Source: Algiphilus sp965216485 (GTDB taxonomy: Bacteria; Pseudomonadota; Gammaproteobacteria; Nevskiales; Nevskiaceae). Taken from it: a DNA stretch of 64,000 nucleotides. Below the pieces are notes generated by a model. That model saw only the letters and a program-made list of their open reading frames with translations, was not told the DNA's origin and did not search any database. Numbering within the stretch: the stretch's first letter is position 1; the number at the start of each line of letters is the position of its first letter. The translations under genes and the position numbers were made by a program. Positions 17,813-26,933 of this stretch are shown one piece after another. The stretch is taken from the NCBI RefSeq assembly GCF_965216485.1, contig NZ_OZ244162.1, positions 1,178,001 through 1,242,000 on the forward strand, given 5' to 3'.

Positions 17813-19363
17813 ATGGCAGACGATACGCCCAAGCAGGACGACGGCGGGGCGCCACCCGCGCGGGGGGATGGCTCGCATGAGCTCGATCTCGCCGCGGTCG
17901 ATCTGGGCTCCAACAGTTTCCACATGCTTGTCGCCCGCATTGGCAGTGATGGCCTGATGCAGGTCATTGACCGTTTGCGCGAGCCGGTACGGCTGGCTGG
18001 CGGTCTGGATTCGGATCTGCGCCTGTCGGTGGAAGCGCGCGAGCGTGCGCTGCGCTGCCTGGCCCGCTTTGGCGAGCGCATTCAGCACCTGCCCAAGCGC
18101 AATGTGCGCGTTGTAGGCACCAATACCCTGCGCGAGATGCACCAGGGCTTCGCCTTCATCGAAACGGCCGAGGCTGCCTTGGGTCACAACATCGAGGTCA
18201 TCTCAGGGGCCGAGGAAGCGCGTCTGGTGTACGAGGGGGTGACGCGCGGCCTGGAAGCGGACCAGCGCCGGCGCCTGGTCGTCGATATCGGCGGCGGCAG
18301 TACTGAGTTGGTCATCGGGGATGCCCATGGGCCGCGCTTCTTGGAAAGCGTCGCGCTTGGCTGTGTGGTGCATACCCAGCGCTTTTTCGAGGATGGCAAC
18401 ATCACCCGCAAGCGTTTCCAGGCGGCACGACTGGCGGCGCGCGTCGAGCTGGAGTATTTGGAACGGCAGTATCGTGAGGCCGGCTGGGACATCGCCATCG
18501 GTTCCTCCGGTACGGTGCGCGGGATCTGGCGCGTGCTGATGGCCTACGGCTGGTGTGACGACGAAATCACCCGCGAGGGGCTCGAACAGCTGATCGACGT
18601 GGTGATTGCCACCGGGCGCATATCGGCCATCAAGTTCGAGGGCTTGCGCGAAGATCGGCGTCCCGTCTTCCCGGGTGGCGTGGCGGCGCTCGCCGGGGTC
18701 TTCGACAGCCTCGGGATCGAGCGCATGCGGACCTCCGACCGCGCGCTGCGCGAGGGGTTGATCTACGACATCTGCGAACGCAATGGCGGCGACGCCATTC
18801 GCAGCGAGAGCGTGCTGGTGACGGCCCGCCGCTACGGCGTCGATGAGGCCCATGCCCGCGATGTTGCCGATACCGCCCGCCACGCCCTGGCGCAGGTCGT
18901 CGAGCCCTGGGGGCTGCAGCATCCGCAGTGCGAGCGTCTGCTGGAGTGGGCCGCACTGCTGCACGAGGTGGGGCTGTCGGTATCGCACGCCTCGTACCAC
19001 AAGCATGGCGAATACATCCTGCGCAACATGGACATTCAGGGCTTCTCGCAGACCGAGCAGAAGCTCGTCTCGGTGCTGGTGCGACTGCACCGCGGCAAGC
19101 TGTCGAGCAGCGTCCTGGATGGGGTGCCGGGGTCGTGGGCGCAGCCGATCAAGCGGCTGGCCATCTTGCTGCGCCTCGCCTATCTGCTCAATCGTTCGCG
19201 CAAGCCGGGAGTCGTACCCGCCTTTGCCTTGCGTGCCACGCGCAATGGCCTGCATCTGGAACTGCCCGGACGCTGGCTGGAGAACAATCCCCTGACCTGC
19301 GCCGATCTGGAGCGTGAAGCCGGCCAGCTCAAGGCGGCGGGCTATCGCCTGAGCTTTCGCTAG
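17813..19363 (+). CDS. ppx: Exopolyphosphatase / guanosine pentaphosphatase family
   Basis: The 516-residue protein has the two actin-like ATPase folds of Ppx/GppA: AAVDLGSNSFHMLVA at about 27-41, then GTNTLRE, ISGAEEARLVYEG and the second phosphate loop VVDIGGGSTELVIG at about 157-170. The last ~190 residues form an HD-type domain (LLHEVGLSVSHASYHKHGEYIL). The length and HD domain favour Ppx (about 510 residues) and GppA alike; the family name is safe, the substrate is not. It is divergent from the cytochrome pair. Confidence 0.88.
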   Translation: MADDTPKQDDGGAPPARGDGSHELDLAAVDLGSNSFHMLVARIGSDGLMQVIDRLREPVRLAGGLDSDLRLSVEARERALRCLARFGERIQHLPKRNVRVVGTNTLREMHQGFAFIETAEAALGHNIEVISGAEEARLVYEGVTRGLEADQRRRLVVDIGGGSTELVIGDAHGPRFLESVALGCVVHTQRFFEDGNITRKRFQAARLAARVELEYLERQYREAGWDIAIGSSGTVRGIWRVLMAYGWCDDEITREGLEQLIDVVIATGRISAIKFEGLREDRRPVFPGGVAALAGVFDSLGIERMRTSDRALREGLIYDICERNGGDAIRSESVLVTARRYGVDEAHARDVADTARHALAQVVEPWGLQHPQCERLLEWAALLHEVGLSVSHASYHKHGEYILRNMDIQGFSQTEQKLVSVLVRLHRGKLSSSVLDGVPGSWAQPIKRLAILLRLAYLLNRSRKPGVVPAFALRATRNGLHLELPGRWLENNPLTCADLEREAGQLKAAGYRLSFR

Positions 19364-19477
19364 CGCTTCCGGCTTTCGTCGATCCGGCCTCGACCGGGTG
19401 CGTCACGGGTCTCGGGCGGGGCACGCCCGGTAGCGCCCGCGCTACCATGCGCGCTTCCGACCCAGATCGCCCCAGGC

Positions 19478-22069
19478 ATGCAGCAAGAATATGAAGCCGC
19501 CGCCGTTGAGCGCGCCGCGCAAGACTTTTGGTTGAAGAACGCAAGTTTCGCCGCCGAACCGGCCGATGGCTGGGGTGCCGATCGCGAAACTTTCTATTGT
19601 CTATCGATGTTTCCGTACCCCAGCGGCAAGCTGCACATGGGGCACGTGCGGAACTACACCATCGGCGACGTGATTGCGCGCGTGCAGCGCATGCGTGGTT
19701 TTCAGGTTCTGCAGCCCATGGGCTGGGACGCCTTCGGTCTGCCAGCCGAAAACGCTGCCATGGACAAAGGCGTACCGCCCGGCAAATGGACGCGTGACAA
19801 CATCGATGCGATGCGCGATCAGTTGCAGCGTCTGGGTTTCGGCTACGACTGGTCGCGGGAGTTCGCTACCTGTGATCCTGGCTACTACCGCTGGCAGCAG
19901 TGGTTCTTTCTTCGACTGTGGGATGCCGGATTGGTAGAGCGGCGCAATGCCGTGGTCAACTGGGATCCTGTCGATCAGACCGTGCTTGCCAACGAGCAGG
20001 TCATCGACGGGCGTGGCTGGCGCTCCGGCGCACTGGTCGAACAGCGCGAGATTCCGCAGTGGTTCATTCGCATCACCGACTATGCCGACGAGCTGGTGGA
20101 TGATCTCGACAAGCTCGAGGGGTGGCCCGACGCCGTTCGAACCATGCAGGCCAACTGGATCGGTCGCTCGCGTGGCGTCGAGATCGACTTCGGGCTGGCC
20201 GACCGCGAGGGCCATCTCAGGGTATACACCACACGGCCGGATACGCTCTATGGCGTGACCTACATGGCAGTAGCGCCCCAGCATCCGCTGGCGCGCGAGG
20301 CCGCCGCGCGCGACCCGGAGGTGGCCCGCTTCATCGAGGAGCTGCAGCGCAGCGCGACCTCCGAAGCGGCCATGGAGACCGCCGAAAAGCGCGGCATGGC
20401 CCTCGGCATTGACGCCATCCACCCGTTGACCGGTGCGCGCATCCCGGTCTGGACGGCCAATTTCGTGCTCATGGCCTACGGCGCGGGTGCGGTCATGGCC
20501 GTCCCTGCGCATGACGAGCGCGATCACGCTTTCGCCCATGCCTACGGACTGCCGATCCGTTCCGTAATCGGCGCCGACGCCTCGGGGCCGGCCGACATCA
20601 GCGACGCCGCCTTTACGGAGCGCGGCGTACTGCACCACTCGGATACCTTCAGTGGCATGGATTCGTCCACCGCCTTCGAGGCCATAGCCCAGCATCTCAC
20701 CGAGGCCGGCCAGGGCCGCATCCGTATCAACTACCGGTTGCGCGATTGGGGTGTGTCGCGCCAGCGCTACTGGGGCTGTCCGATCCCTGTGGTCTACTGC
20801 GACGATTGCGGCGCCGTACCGGTCCCGGATGATCAGCTCCCCGTGCGTCTGCCGGAACACCTGACGCCGGACGGTTCGGGTAATCCACTGGCCAAGGACC
20901 CGGACTTCCTGCATTGCGACTGCCCCAGGTGCGGCAAGGCCGCGCGACGCGAAACCGATACCTTCGACACCTTCATCGATTCCTCCTGGTATTTCGCGCG
21001 CTTCGCCAGCGCCTTCAGCGAGCAAGCCATGCTCGACGACGGCGCACGGCGCTGGATGCCGGTGGACCAGTATGTCGGCGGCGTCGAGCACGCGGTGCTG
21101 CATCTGCTGTACGCGCGCTTTTTCACCAAGCTTATGCGGGATCAGGGGCTTCTGGATTGCGATGAACCCTTCAAGCGTCTGCTGACGCAAGGCATGGTGG
21201 TCGCGCCGACTTTCTTCCAGGAAGGCAGCGATGGCCGCCGCCGCTGGTTCAACCCCCTCGATGTACAGCTGCAGCGCGACGAGCGCGGTGCCGTGCTGTC
21301 GGCCACCGCCGTGGCGGACGGCAGCGCGGTGCAGGTGGGCGGCATCGAGAAGATGTCCAAGTCGAAGAACAACGGCGTCGATCCGCAGGCCATGATCGAT
21401 GCCCACGGTGCGGATGCCGTACGCCTGTTCATGATGTTCGCGGCTCCGCCGGATCAGTCCCTGGAGTGGTCCGATGCCGGGCTGGAAGGTGCAAGTCGCT
21501 TCCTGCGTCGCCTGTGGCGACAGGTGCACGAGCACGTCGCCCGTGGCGCGGTGTCAGCGCCGCCTTTCCTGGACAGCGATGCCAAGGCCTTGCGTCGCCA
21601 GCTGCACGAGACGCTGCAGAAGATCGATGCTGATGTGACCCGGCGTCAGGTATTCAATACCGCCGTCGCGGCCTGCATGGAACTGCTCAACGCCGTCTCG
21701 CGCGTGAACCAGGACAACGCCGGCATGCACGCTGTCGTGCGAGAAACCCTGGAGGCACTGGTGCGCGTGCTGTCGCCCATCACGCCCCATATCACTCACA
21801 GCTTGTGGTTCGCGTTGGGACACGACACGCCGGTCATCGATGCGCCCTGGCCGCAGCCGGACCCGTCGGCACTCGTGGCCGACGAGGTGACCCTGGTGGT
21901 GCAGGTCAACGGCAAGTTGCGTGGCCGCATCACGGTGCCGGCCGACGCCAGCCAGGACGACATCCTCGCGCGCGCCACGGCCGACGAGGCGGTCGCGCGT
22001 CATATCGATGGCCAGCCGCTACGCAAGCAGATCGTCGTGCCCGGCAAACTGGTGAACCTGGTCGTATGA
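19478..22069 (+). CDS. leuS: Leucyl-tRNA synthetase
   Basis: The 863-residue class I enzyme has the HIGH-type site YPSGKLHMGHVRNY at about 47-60, the editing insertion containing TTRPDTLYGVTYM and AYGAGAVMAVPAHDERD, a zinc-binding stretch with paired cysteines (CDDCG, CPRCG), and KMSKSKNNG at about 626-634. It charges tRNA-Leu and hydrolyses mischarged products. Its TGA overlaps the ATG of lptE (ATGA), the standard order in this class. Confidence 0.97.
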   Translation: MQQEYEAAAVERAAQDFWLKNASFAAEPADGWGADRETFYCLSMFPYPSGKLHMGHVRNYTIGDVIARVQRMRGFQVLQPMGWDAFGLPAENAAMDKGVPPGKWTRDNIDAMRDQLQRLGFGYDWSREFATCDPGYYRWQQWFFLRLWDAGLVERRNAVVNWDPVDQTVLANEQVIDGRGWRSGALVEQREIPQWFIRITDYADELVDDLDKLEGWPDAVRTMQANWIGRSRGVEIDFGLADREGHLRVYTTRPDTLYGVTYMAVAPQHPLAREAAARDPEVARFIEELQRSATSEAAMETAEKRGMALGIDAIHPLTGARIPVWTANFVLMAYGAGAVMAVPAHDERDHAFAHAYGLPIRSVIGADASGPADISDAAFTERGVLHHSDTFSGMDSSTAFEAIAQHLTEAGQGRIRINYRLRDWGVSRQRYWGCPIPVVYCDDCGAVPVPDDQLPVRLPEHLTPDGSGNPLAKDPDFLHCDCPRCGKAARRETDTFDTFIDSSWYFARFASAFSEQAMLDDGARRWMPVDQYVGGVEHAVLHLLYARFFTKLMRDQGLLDCDEPFKRLLTQGMVVAPTFFQEGSDGRRRWFNPLDVQLQRDERGAVLSATAVADGSAVQVGGIEKMSKSKNNGVDPQAMIDAHGADAVRLFMMFAAPPDQSLEWSDAGLEGASRFLRRLWRQVHEHVARGAVSAPPFLDSDAKALRRQLHETLQKIDADVTRRQVFNTAVAACMELLNAVSRVNQDNAGMHAVVRETLEALVRVLSPITPHITHSLWFALGHDTPVIDAPWPQPDPSALVADEVTLVVQVNGKLRGRITVPADASQDDILARATADEAVARHIDGQPLRKQIVVPGKLVNLVV

Positions 22070-22614
22070 CGCTGCCCGTCGGCCACCGCGTGGCGCTGCT
22101 GGGACTGTGCATTGCGCTTCTGTCCGGCTGTGGGTTTCAGCTCCAGGGCAGCCGCGATCTGCCCTATGCGCTGCAACGGGTGTTCATTGACAGCGACAAC
22201 CCCTATACCGTGGACGATCCACCGGTGGCGGTCGCGCTGGGCGCGCGCCTACGCCGCCAGGGCGCCACCGTGACGGGCGACCGAGGCCGTGCCCATAGTG
22301 TGCTGGTGATCACCGACGTGGAAGAGCGCTCCGAAGTGCTGTCCATCGATCAGCAAGGCCGCGCCATCGAGTTCGACGTCATTGTGTCGGCCACCTATCT
22401 CTTGCGGTCGAAACGGGGCGAGGTGCTGGTCAAGCCGGAGACCCTGACCGCGCGCCGCGCGCTGAGCTTTCCCAGTGAGCAGATTCTGCCCAAGGAAGCC
22501 GAGGAAGCGCGGCTACGGGAATTCCTGCAGGGGGAGCTGGCGGAACTCATCCTGCTGCAGTTGCAGGCGCGTCTGGACGCCGATCAACCATCCGAGCCAG
22601 CATCGTCCCCCTAG
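22066..22614 (+). CDS. lptE: LPS assembly lipoprotein LptE
   Basis: The 182-residue precursor has a lipoprotein signal with lipobox LLSGC, the acylated Cys at residue 22, followed directly by GFQLQGSRDLP, the standard LptE opening. LptE plugs the LptD barrel in the outer membrane and delivers LPS to the surface. The start overlaps the leuS stop. In relatives holA usually follows, but here the next gene is convergent and its stop codon shares CTAG with that of lptE, so holA is elsewhere. Confidence 0.9.
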   Translation: MTLPVGHRVALLGLCIALLSGCGFQLQGSRDLPYALQRVFIDSDNPYTVDDPPVAVALGARLRRQGATVTGDRGRAHSVLVITDVEERSEVLSIDQQGRAIEFDVIVSATYLLRSKRGEVLVKPETLTARRALSFPSEQILPKEAEEARLREFLQGELAELILLQLQARLDADQPSEPASSP

Positions 22615-23804
22615 TGCAGCGTAGACGCCAGCCATTGCGCTGGGTGTTCCACCGGTAGCGGTAGACCGGCTTCGCGCAAGGCGGAGATCAGGTGCAGTCG
22701 ACAGCCCACATTGGCGCATAGCAGACGATCCACCGGGTTTTCCTGCAGTGCACGCACGATGGGGGCAGCCAGACGGTCGGCGCGTTCGGCCTGCTCCAGG
22801 AAATGCAGTCCGGCGGCGCCGCAGCAGCCGTCCATCACCGGCAACACATCTACGCGTGCTCCGGGTACCTGACGCAGAACTGCAAGCATGGTGCGCTCGT
22901 CACGCAGCACATTGCGCTGGGTACAGGGCAGCCAGACCGCGACGCGCTCGTCGCGGGCGACAAGGCGCAGCGCTTGCGGGGCATCGTGCAGCAGCGCCCA
23001 TAGCGAGGTCAGCCGTCCGTTAAAGGGCGGTGGGCGGTCGTCGGACGACGCACTGTGGTCGGCATCCTGCAGCCACGCGGTGCAGCCACTTGCCAGCGAG
23101 ACGATATGGGTGTGCTCGGCGAAGGCGTTGGCGTTGCGCTGGATCGCCTGGTGGGCGGTACCTCCGGCGCCGCCGTGCTGTTCGAGGGCGCCGCAGCAGT
23201 CCTGTGACCGGGGCGCGTGCCAGCGCCACCCGGCCGCGCTGAGCAGTTGCTGGGCCCCGCGTACCGCATGCTGGTCCGGCCCTTCGCCCAGACAGCCGGT
23301 GAACAGGCCAACCTGACCTTGAGGCGGCGGCGCGCCGCGGCGCGGGCGACGGGCCCACGGCAGCGTTGGCAACCGGCGCAATGCCACGCCGAGACGCGTG
23401 CCCGCGAGAAGGGAGCGTGCGATCGCCACCATGCCAAGGCGTTGCAAGAGGAAGAGCGCACGAAACACGCCACGTCGGAGGGTTGGGTGGTGCAGCAGCC
23501 AGGCCTTGCGCCTTGCCAGTCGCGCGCGCGGCGGCGCATGTTCAGCGAGCATCGCCTGGCCGGCATCGAAGAGTTGCCCGTAGCGGACATCGGCAGGGCA
23601 GACGCGCTCGCAGGCGCGGCAGCTCAGACAGTCGTCGATGGCATGGGTGATGGCCTCGTCCGGTTGAACCTGCCCACTGGCGATGGCCTGCAGCAATGCG
23701 ATGCGTCCGCGCGGGGATTCGGATTCCTCGCGATCCAGTGCATAGGTCGGGCAATGCGGCAGGCACAGACCGCATTTGACGCAGCGATCCGCCTCCTGTT
23801 GCAC
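22611..23804 (-). CDS. Ferredoxin-like (Fe-S)-binding oxidoreductase subunit, GlcF-like
   Basis: The protein, about 397 residues, carries two 4Fe-4S clusters, CVKCGLCLPHCP and CLSCRACERVCP, near the N terminus. Two CCG-type domains follow with QDCCGALEQHGG and DGCCGAAGLH. This is the layout of GlcF, LutA and heterodisulfide reductase subunits, which pass electrons from a flavin dehydrogenase. No partner dehydrogenase gene is adjacent. The GTG at 23804 is chosen because AAGG lies nine bases upstream; GTG codons farther up (23900) remain possible, and the longest frame runs through the divergent gene. Confidence 0.78.
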   Translation of the reverse strand: MQQEADRCVKCGLCLPHCPTYALDREESESPRGRIALLQAIASGQVQPDEAITHAIDDCLSCRACERVCPADVRYGQLFDAGQAMLAEHAPPRARLARRKAWLLHHPTLRRGVFRALFLLQRLGMVAIARSLLAGTRLGVALRRLPTLPWARRPRRGAPPPQGQVGLFTGCLGEGPDQHAVRGAQQLLSAAGWRWHAPRSQDCCGALEQHGGAGGTAHQAIQRNANAFAEHTHIVSLASGCTAWLQDADHSASSDDRPPPFNGRLTSLWALLHDAPQALRLVARDERVAVWLPCTQRNVLRDERTMLAVLRQVPGARVDVLPVMDGCCGAAGLHFLEQAERADRLAAPIVRALQENPVDRLLCANVGCRLHLISALREAGLPLPVEHPAQWLASTLH

Positions 23805-23915
23805 GCGCTGTGCCTTGGATGCGGCTTTGTCGTTTACGAAGGCAGCAGTGGTGCTTGGTACACTCCGCGGCCTTTCATTGCTTGGCAAGCTCTCATGCAC
23901 AGGAATCAGTATCGC

Positions 23916-24653
23916 ATGGCATCCGGGCGTTTCGTCGTCGCATGCCTGATGGCGAGCGCAATGGGTGTCGCCAGTGCGCAGGAGGCCTCGGATACCGCTC
24001 AGGGGTGGTCGGGTGATCTCGCGGCGGGCTTCGTGGCGTCCAGCGGCAACAGCGAATCGCGCAGTGCCAACGCCAGCGCCGCGCTGAAGTGGGACACCAC
24101 CGACTGGGTGCACCATCTCAGCGGCAAGGCGCTGAACACCACGGATGAAGGCGACCGCACGGTGGAGCGCTACACCGCGGGCTACAAGCTGGATTTCAAC
24201 TTCACCAAGGCCGATTTCGCCTTTGTTGCACTGTCCTTCGAGAAGGATCTTTTCGGTGGTGTACGCGAGCGCACGAGTGAGACGGTGGGTTACGGCCGCC
24301 GGCTTATCGATACCGAGCGGCATGCGCTCAATGTGGAACTCGGCGGCGGTCTGCGGCAGATCGAGTTCCAGGAGCCCGAAGGTGCGCAGGAATCGGAAGG
24401 CATCGGCCGCTTCGGTCTGGATTACGAATGGCAGATCGCGGACGCGAACAAGCTGCGTCAGCAGATCAATGTGGAGACCGGCTCGGCCAACACCTCCACC
24501 GAATCGATCACCGAGCTGCGGCTATCGGTTGTCGGCAATCTGTTCGCGGTATTGAGCTATACCGTGCTGAACAATTCGGACGTGGGTCCCGGTGACGACA
24601 AGACGGACACCTACACGGCGCTCAACCTGAGCTATAGCTTCGGGTCGTCATGA
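23916..24653 (+). CDS. DUF481 outer-membrane beta-barrel protein
   Basis: The 245-residue precursor has a signal peptide ending VASA, then GDLAAGFVASSGNSESRSANAS, the standard start of a DUF481 barrel. Alternating hydrophobic strands run to a C-terminal aromatic pattern (TYTALNLSYSFGSS). DUF481 proteins are salt- or alkali-induced in some bacteria; the function here is not known. The ATG at 23916 has AGGAA ten bases upstream; an ATG at 23895 is possible. The stop overlaps the start of the ferredoxin gene. Confidence 0.82.
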   Translation: MASGRFVVACLMASAMGVASAQEASDTAQGWSGDLAAGFVASSGNSESRSANASAALKWDTTDWVHHLSGKALNTTDEGDRTVERYTAGYKLDFNFTKADFAFVALSFEKDLFGGVRERTSETVGYGRRLIDTERHALNVELGGGLRQIEFQEPEGAQESEGIGRFGLDYEWQIADANKLRQQINVETGSANTSTESITELRLSVVGNLFAVLSYTVLNNSDVGPGDDKTDTYTALNLSYSFGSS

Positions 24654-24982
24654 GCGACCCGTCCGCTGGCTACTACCAGCACCATCTCTTCTTCTGCTGC
24701 AATCGCCGGGATGCCACCGCAGCCCGCCCCTGCTGCGCGGCCCACGGGGCCGAGCGCGTGCGTGCCTACGCAAAGGAGCGCATCAAGGCGCTGGGCTGCA
24801 ACGGGCCCGGCCAGGTCCGTATCAATATGGCCGGCTGTCTGGACCGCTGCGAGCTGGGACCGGTGCTGGTGGTCTACCCTGAAGGGGTCTGGTATCGCTA
24901 TCTCGACGAAGAGGATATTGACGAGATCATCGAGGAGCACATCGGCAAAGGCCGTCCCGTGGAGCGCCTGCGACTGCCCTGA
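24650..24982 (+). CDS. Thioredoxin-like [2Fe-2S] ferredoxin
   Basis: The 110-residue protein starts HHLFFCCNRRD and later reads INMAGCLDRCELGPVLVVYPEGVWY. The Cys spacing is that of the thioredoxin-fold 2Fe-2S family (Shethna-type FeSII and NuoE-like proteins). It is probably a soluble electron carrier with an unknown partner. ATGA overlap with the preceding barrel gene implies co-translation, although one product is exported and the other cytosolic. Confidence 0.85.
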   Translation: MSDPSAGYYQHHLFFCCNRRDATAARPCCAAHGAERVRAYAKERIKALGCNGPGQVRINMAGCLDRCELGPVLVVYPEGVWYRYLDEEDIDEIIEEHIGKGRPVERLRLP

Positions 24983-24994
24983 TTGCGGGAGACA

Positions 24995-26470
24995 TTAGAG
25001 CAGCGGTTGCTCGATCGCCAGCGGATTCTCGCCCTTGGGTGGGCGCATTTCGCGCGGACGCGGGTCGACAGGGACGGGTGCCTCCTCCTCGCGGCTGGTT
25101 AGCCAGACAAGCATGTCGAAGTAGGTGCGGACGTGGCCCACGTAATGCACGGCCTCGGGTCCACGCGCATAGCCATAGCGCAGCTGCTTGTAGTGCCGGG
25201 GTTGCGTCAGCAGCGGCAGATGCTGACGCACATCGACCCAGCGATCCGGATCATCGCCCATACGCTCTGTCAGACGGCGTGCATCCAGCACATGACCGAG
25301 CCCGATGTTGTAGGCGGCCAGCATGAACCAGCTGCGATCCGGCTCCTGAATCGATTCGGGCAGGCGGCCGTGCAGCGAGCGCAGATAGCGCGCCGCCCCG
25401 GCAATGGCTTCGGATGGGTCGGTGCGGTCCGAGATATTCAGAAAGCGCGCCGTCTGCTGCGTGATCTGCATGATGCCGCGCACCCCGGTGGGACTGACCG
25501 CCGAATTGTCCCAGTGCGACTCCTGATAACCCACGGCCGCGAGCAGGCGCCAGTCAATGCCGTTTTCCTTCGCCGCCTGCTCGAACTTCTCGCGGTAGCG
25601 CGGAAGGCGGGTTTCGAAATGCGTTGCCAGAGTCACGGCATCGACATAGTCGAGGCGTTCGATATGCCCGAAGTAGCGGTCACGCAGGCGCTGAAGCTCC
25701 TTCTTGCCCAGCAGGCGCAGATAGTGACTGAGCTCGTGATAGAGGGAATCGCCTTGCTCGGGCGCCAGTGCCCACGCCAGCGGGCGCGGTGCGCCCAATT
25801 GACGGACCACGGCCAGGCGCGGGTAATAGCGTCTGGTGATGGCAACCAGATCCGAGCCGGCCACCGTCAGATCCAGTTCACCGTTGGCGACTTCACGCAG
25901 CAGGGCTTCCGGCTCGGCATCGGTGCGGGTGTCCCACTTCAGTGAAGGGATCTCGGCTTCGAGTTGCTCCAGCCAGGTGGCGTGCGCACTGCCGCCGGGC
26001 ACGATGATGGGGGATTCCAGCGCCTCCAGGTCCTCTGCTTCTGGATTGCCCATTTTGCGCACCAGTTCTGGCGTTCGGTAACGCAGCGGGCGGCTGAAGC
26101 GCATGGCCTGCGCGCGCTCTGCGGTCACCGGCATGGAGATGGCGGCCATCTGCGCATTGCCCGAAAGCACCTCAGTGAGGGCATCCTCCGGTGTGTCGAC
26201 CAATACGATATCGAGCGACACCCCCAGATAGTCGGCGAAGTCGTTGGCAAGGTCGTAGTCGAAGCCGGTGTAGCCCGCAGGACCCAGGTAGTAGCTCGTG
26301 GGATCGTTGACCATGGCGGCACGCAGAACGCCGGTCTTCTGAATCTGTCGCAACGCGTCTTCGCGACCACTGTAGGTGGACAGCAGGACGGCAAGCAGGA
26401 GCCACGCGATCACACGCAGCGTTGCCTTGGCTTCGTTCCATTCGAAGCGCCATCGTGTCCCGGAGTCCAT
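24995..26470 (-). CDS. mltF: Membrane-bound lytic murein transglycosylase F
   Basis: The protein, about 491 residues, has a membrane anchor (VIAWLLLAVLLST, about 20-32), a periplasmic solute-binding type 3 domain (TGFDYDLANDFADYLGV to about residue 270) and an SLT domain. In the SLT domain the catalytic Glu is in GYQESHWD at about 316, followed by SPTGVRGIMQIT. MltF cleaves peptidoglycan glycan strands with anhydro-muropeptide formation. The ATG at 26470 is preferred over a GTG at 26497, which directly follows a stop. Confidence 0.93.
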   Translation of the reverse strand: MDSGTRWRFEWNEAKATLRVIAWLLLAVLLSTYSGREDALRQIQKTGVLRAAMVNDPTSYYLGPAGYTGFDYDLANDFADYLGVSLDIVLVDTPEDALTEVLSGNAQMAAISMPVTAERAQAMRFSRPLRYRTPELVRKMGNPEAEDLEALESPIIVPGGSAHATWLEQLEAEIPSLKWDTRTDAEPEALLREVANGELDLTVAGSDLVAITRRYYPRLAVVRQLGAPRPLAWALAPEQGDSLYHELSHYLRLLGKKELQRLRDRYFGHIERLDYVDAVTLATHFETRLPRYREKFEQAAKENGIDWRLLAAVGYQESHWDNSAVSPTGVRGIMQITQQTARFLNISDRTDPSEAIAGAARYLRSLHGRLPESIQEPDRSWFMLAAYNIGLGHVLDARRLTERMGDDPDRWVDVRQHLPLLTQPRHYKQLRYGYARGPEAVHYVGHVRTYFDMLVWLTSREEEAPVPVDPRPREMRPPKGENPLAIEQPLL

Positions 26471-26518
26471 GCGCGCAGCGTAGCGTAGGACGTGCACCTA
26501 CGGCAGTCCGATCTGCGA

Positions 26519-26600
26519 CAGGCCGGACCATGACGGCACCTGGCGCGTAAAGCACCACTCCTCTGTAGAATACGCACCCCTGGAGGGGGTCCGAAGTGGG
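26519..26600 (+). repeat. Upstream duplicate of the tRNA-Ser promoter plus its first 19 nt
   Basis: Bases 26519-26600 repeat 26664-26745 with a period of 145 and few differences: both include GGCGCGTAAAGCACC, the -10-like TAGAAT and the start of tRNA-Ser. In this copy the tRNA is GGAGGGGGTCCGAAGTGGG (26582-26600) and then stops at the D-loop guanines, continuing into the hairpin element instead of the tRNA body. The promoter of this copy could make a short chimeric RNA. Confidence 0.75.
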
Positions 26601-26668
26601 CGAGCCGTGACCGATGTGCCTGTGGCACATCGCAGCACGGTGAGCGCCTGACGGTGTCATCGTCAGGC
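26601..26668 (+). ncRNA. Structured element fused to the truncated tRNA-Ser
   Basis: Pairings: outer stem CCGTG/CACGG (26605-26609 with 26636-26640), inner stem GATGTGCC/GGCACATC closing a TGT triloop, and an asymmetric internal loop ACC/GCAG between them. A second hairpin GCCTGACG/CGTCAGGC follows (26646-26668). The same architecture with different but still complementary stems appears near tRNA-Thr (57475-57535 and 57988-58025). Whether it is transcribed is unknown. Confidence 0.5.
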
Positions 26669-26710
26669 CGGACCATGACGGCACCTGGCGCGTAAAGCAC
26701 CACTCCTCTG

Positions 26711-26716
26711 TAGAAT
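26711..26716 (+). promoter_or_regulatory. -10 box of tRNA-Ser (TAGAAT)
   Basis: TAGAAT lies ten bases before the mature 5' end. The identical hexamer sits at the same place in the upstream duplicate. The -35 region is not clear. Confidence 0.5.
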
Positions 26717-26726
26717 GCACACCCCT

Positions 26727-26817
26727 GGAGGGGTACCGAAGCGGTCATAACGGCACCGACTCGAAATCGGTTGGGGGCTTACGCCCCACGTGGGTTCGAA
26801 TCCCACCCCCTCCGCCA
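26727..26817 (+). tRNA. tRNA-Ser(CGA)
   Basis: The seven-pair acceptor stem is GGAGGGG/CCCCTCC, with an encoded CCA. The anticodon stem ACCGA/TCGGT holds CTCGAAA (anticodon CGA, reading UCG). The long variable arm GGGGGCTTACGCCCC is typical of Ser, and the T arm is GTGGG-TTCGAAT-CCCAC. It is 91 nt with CCA. Confidence 0.97.
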
Positions 26818-26828
26818 TCTTCGCAACA

Positions 26829-26853
26829 GGGCTGACCCGGGTCAGCCCTTTTT
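26829..26853 (+). terminator. Terminator of tRNA-Ser
   Basis: GGGCTGAC and GTCAGCCC arms close on CCGG and are followed by five T residues, 12 bases after the CCA end. Confidence 0.9.
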
Positions 26854-26933
26854 GTTGGGCTTGCTGCAGCGCGACTTGCGGACCAGGCACCGCAGAGTAC
26901 ATTGGGAGTCGCGCCGGTATCGGATCACCCGCC

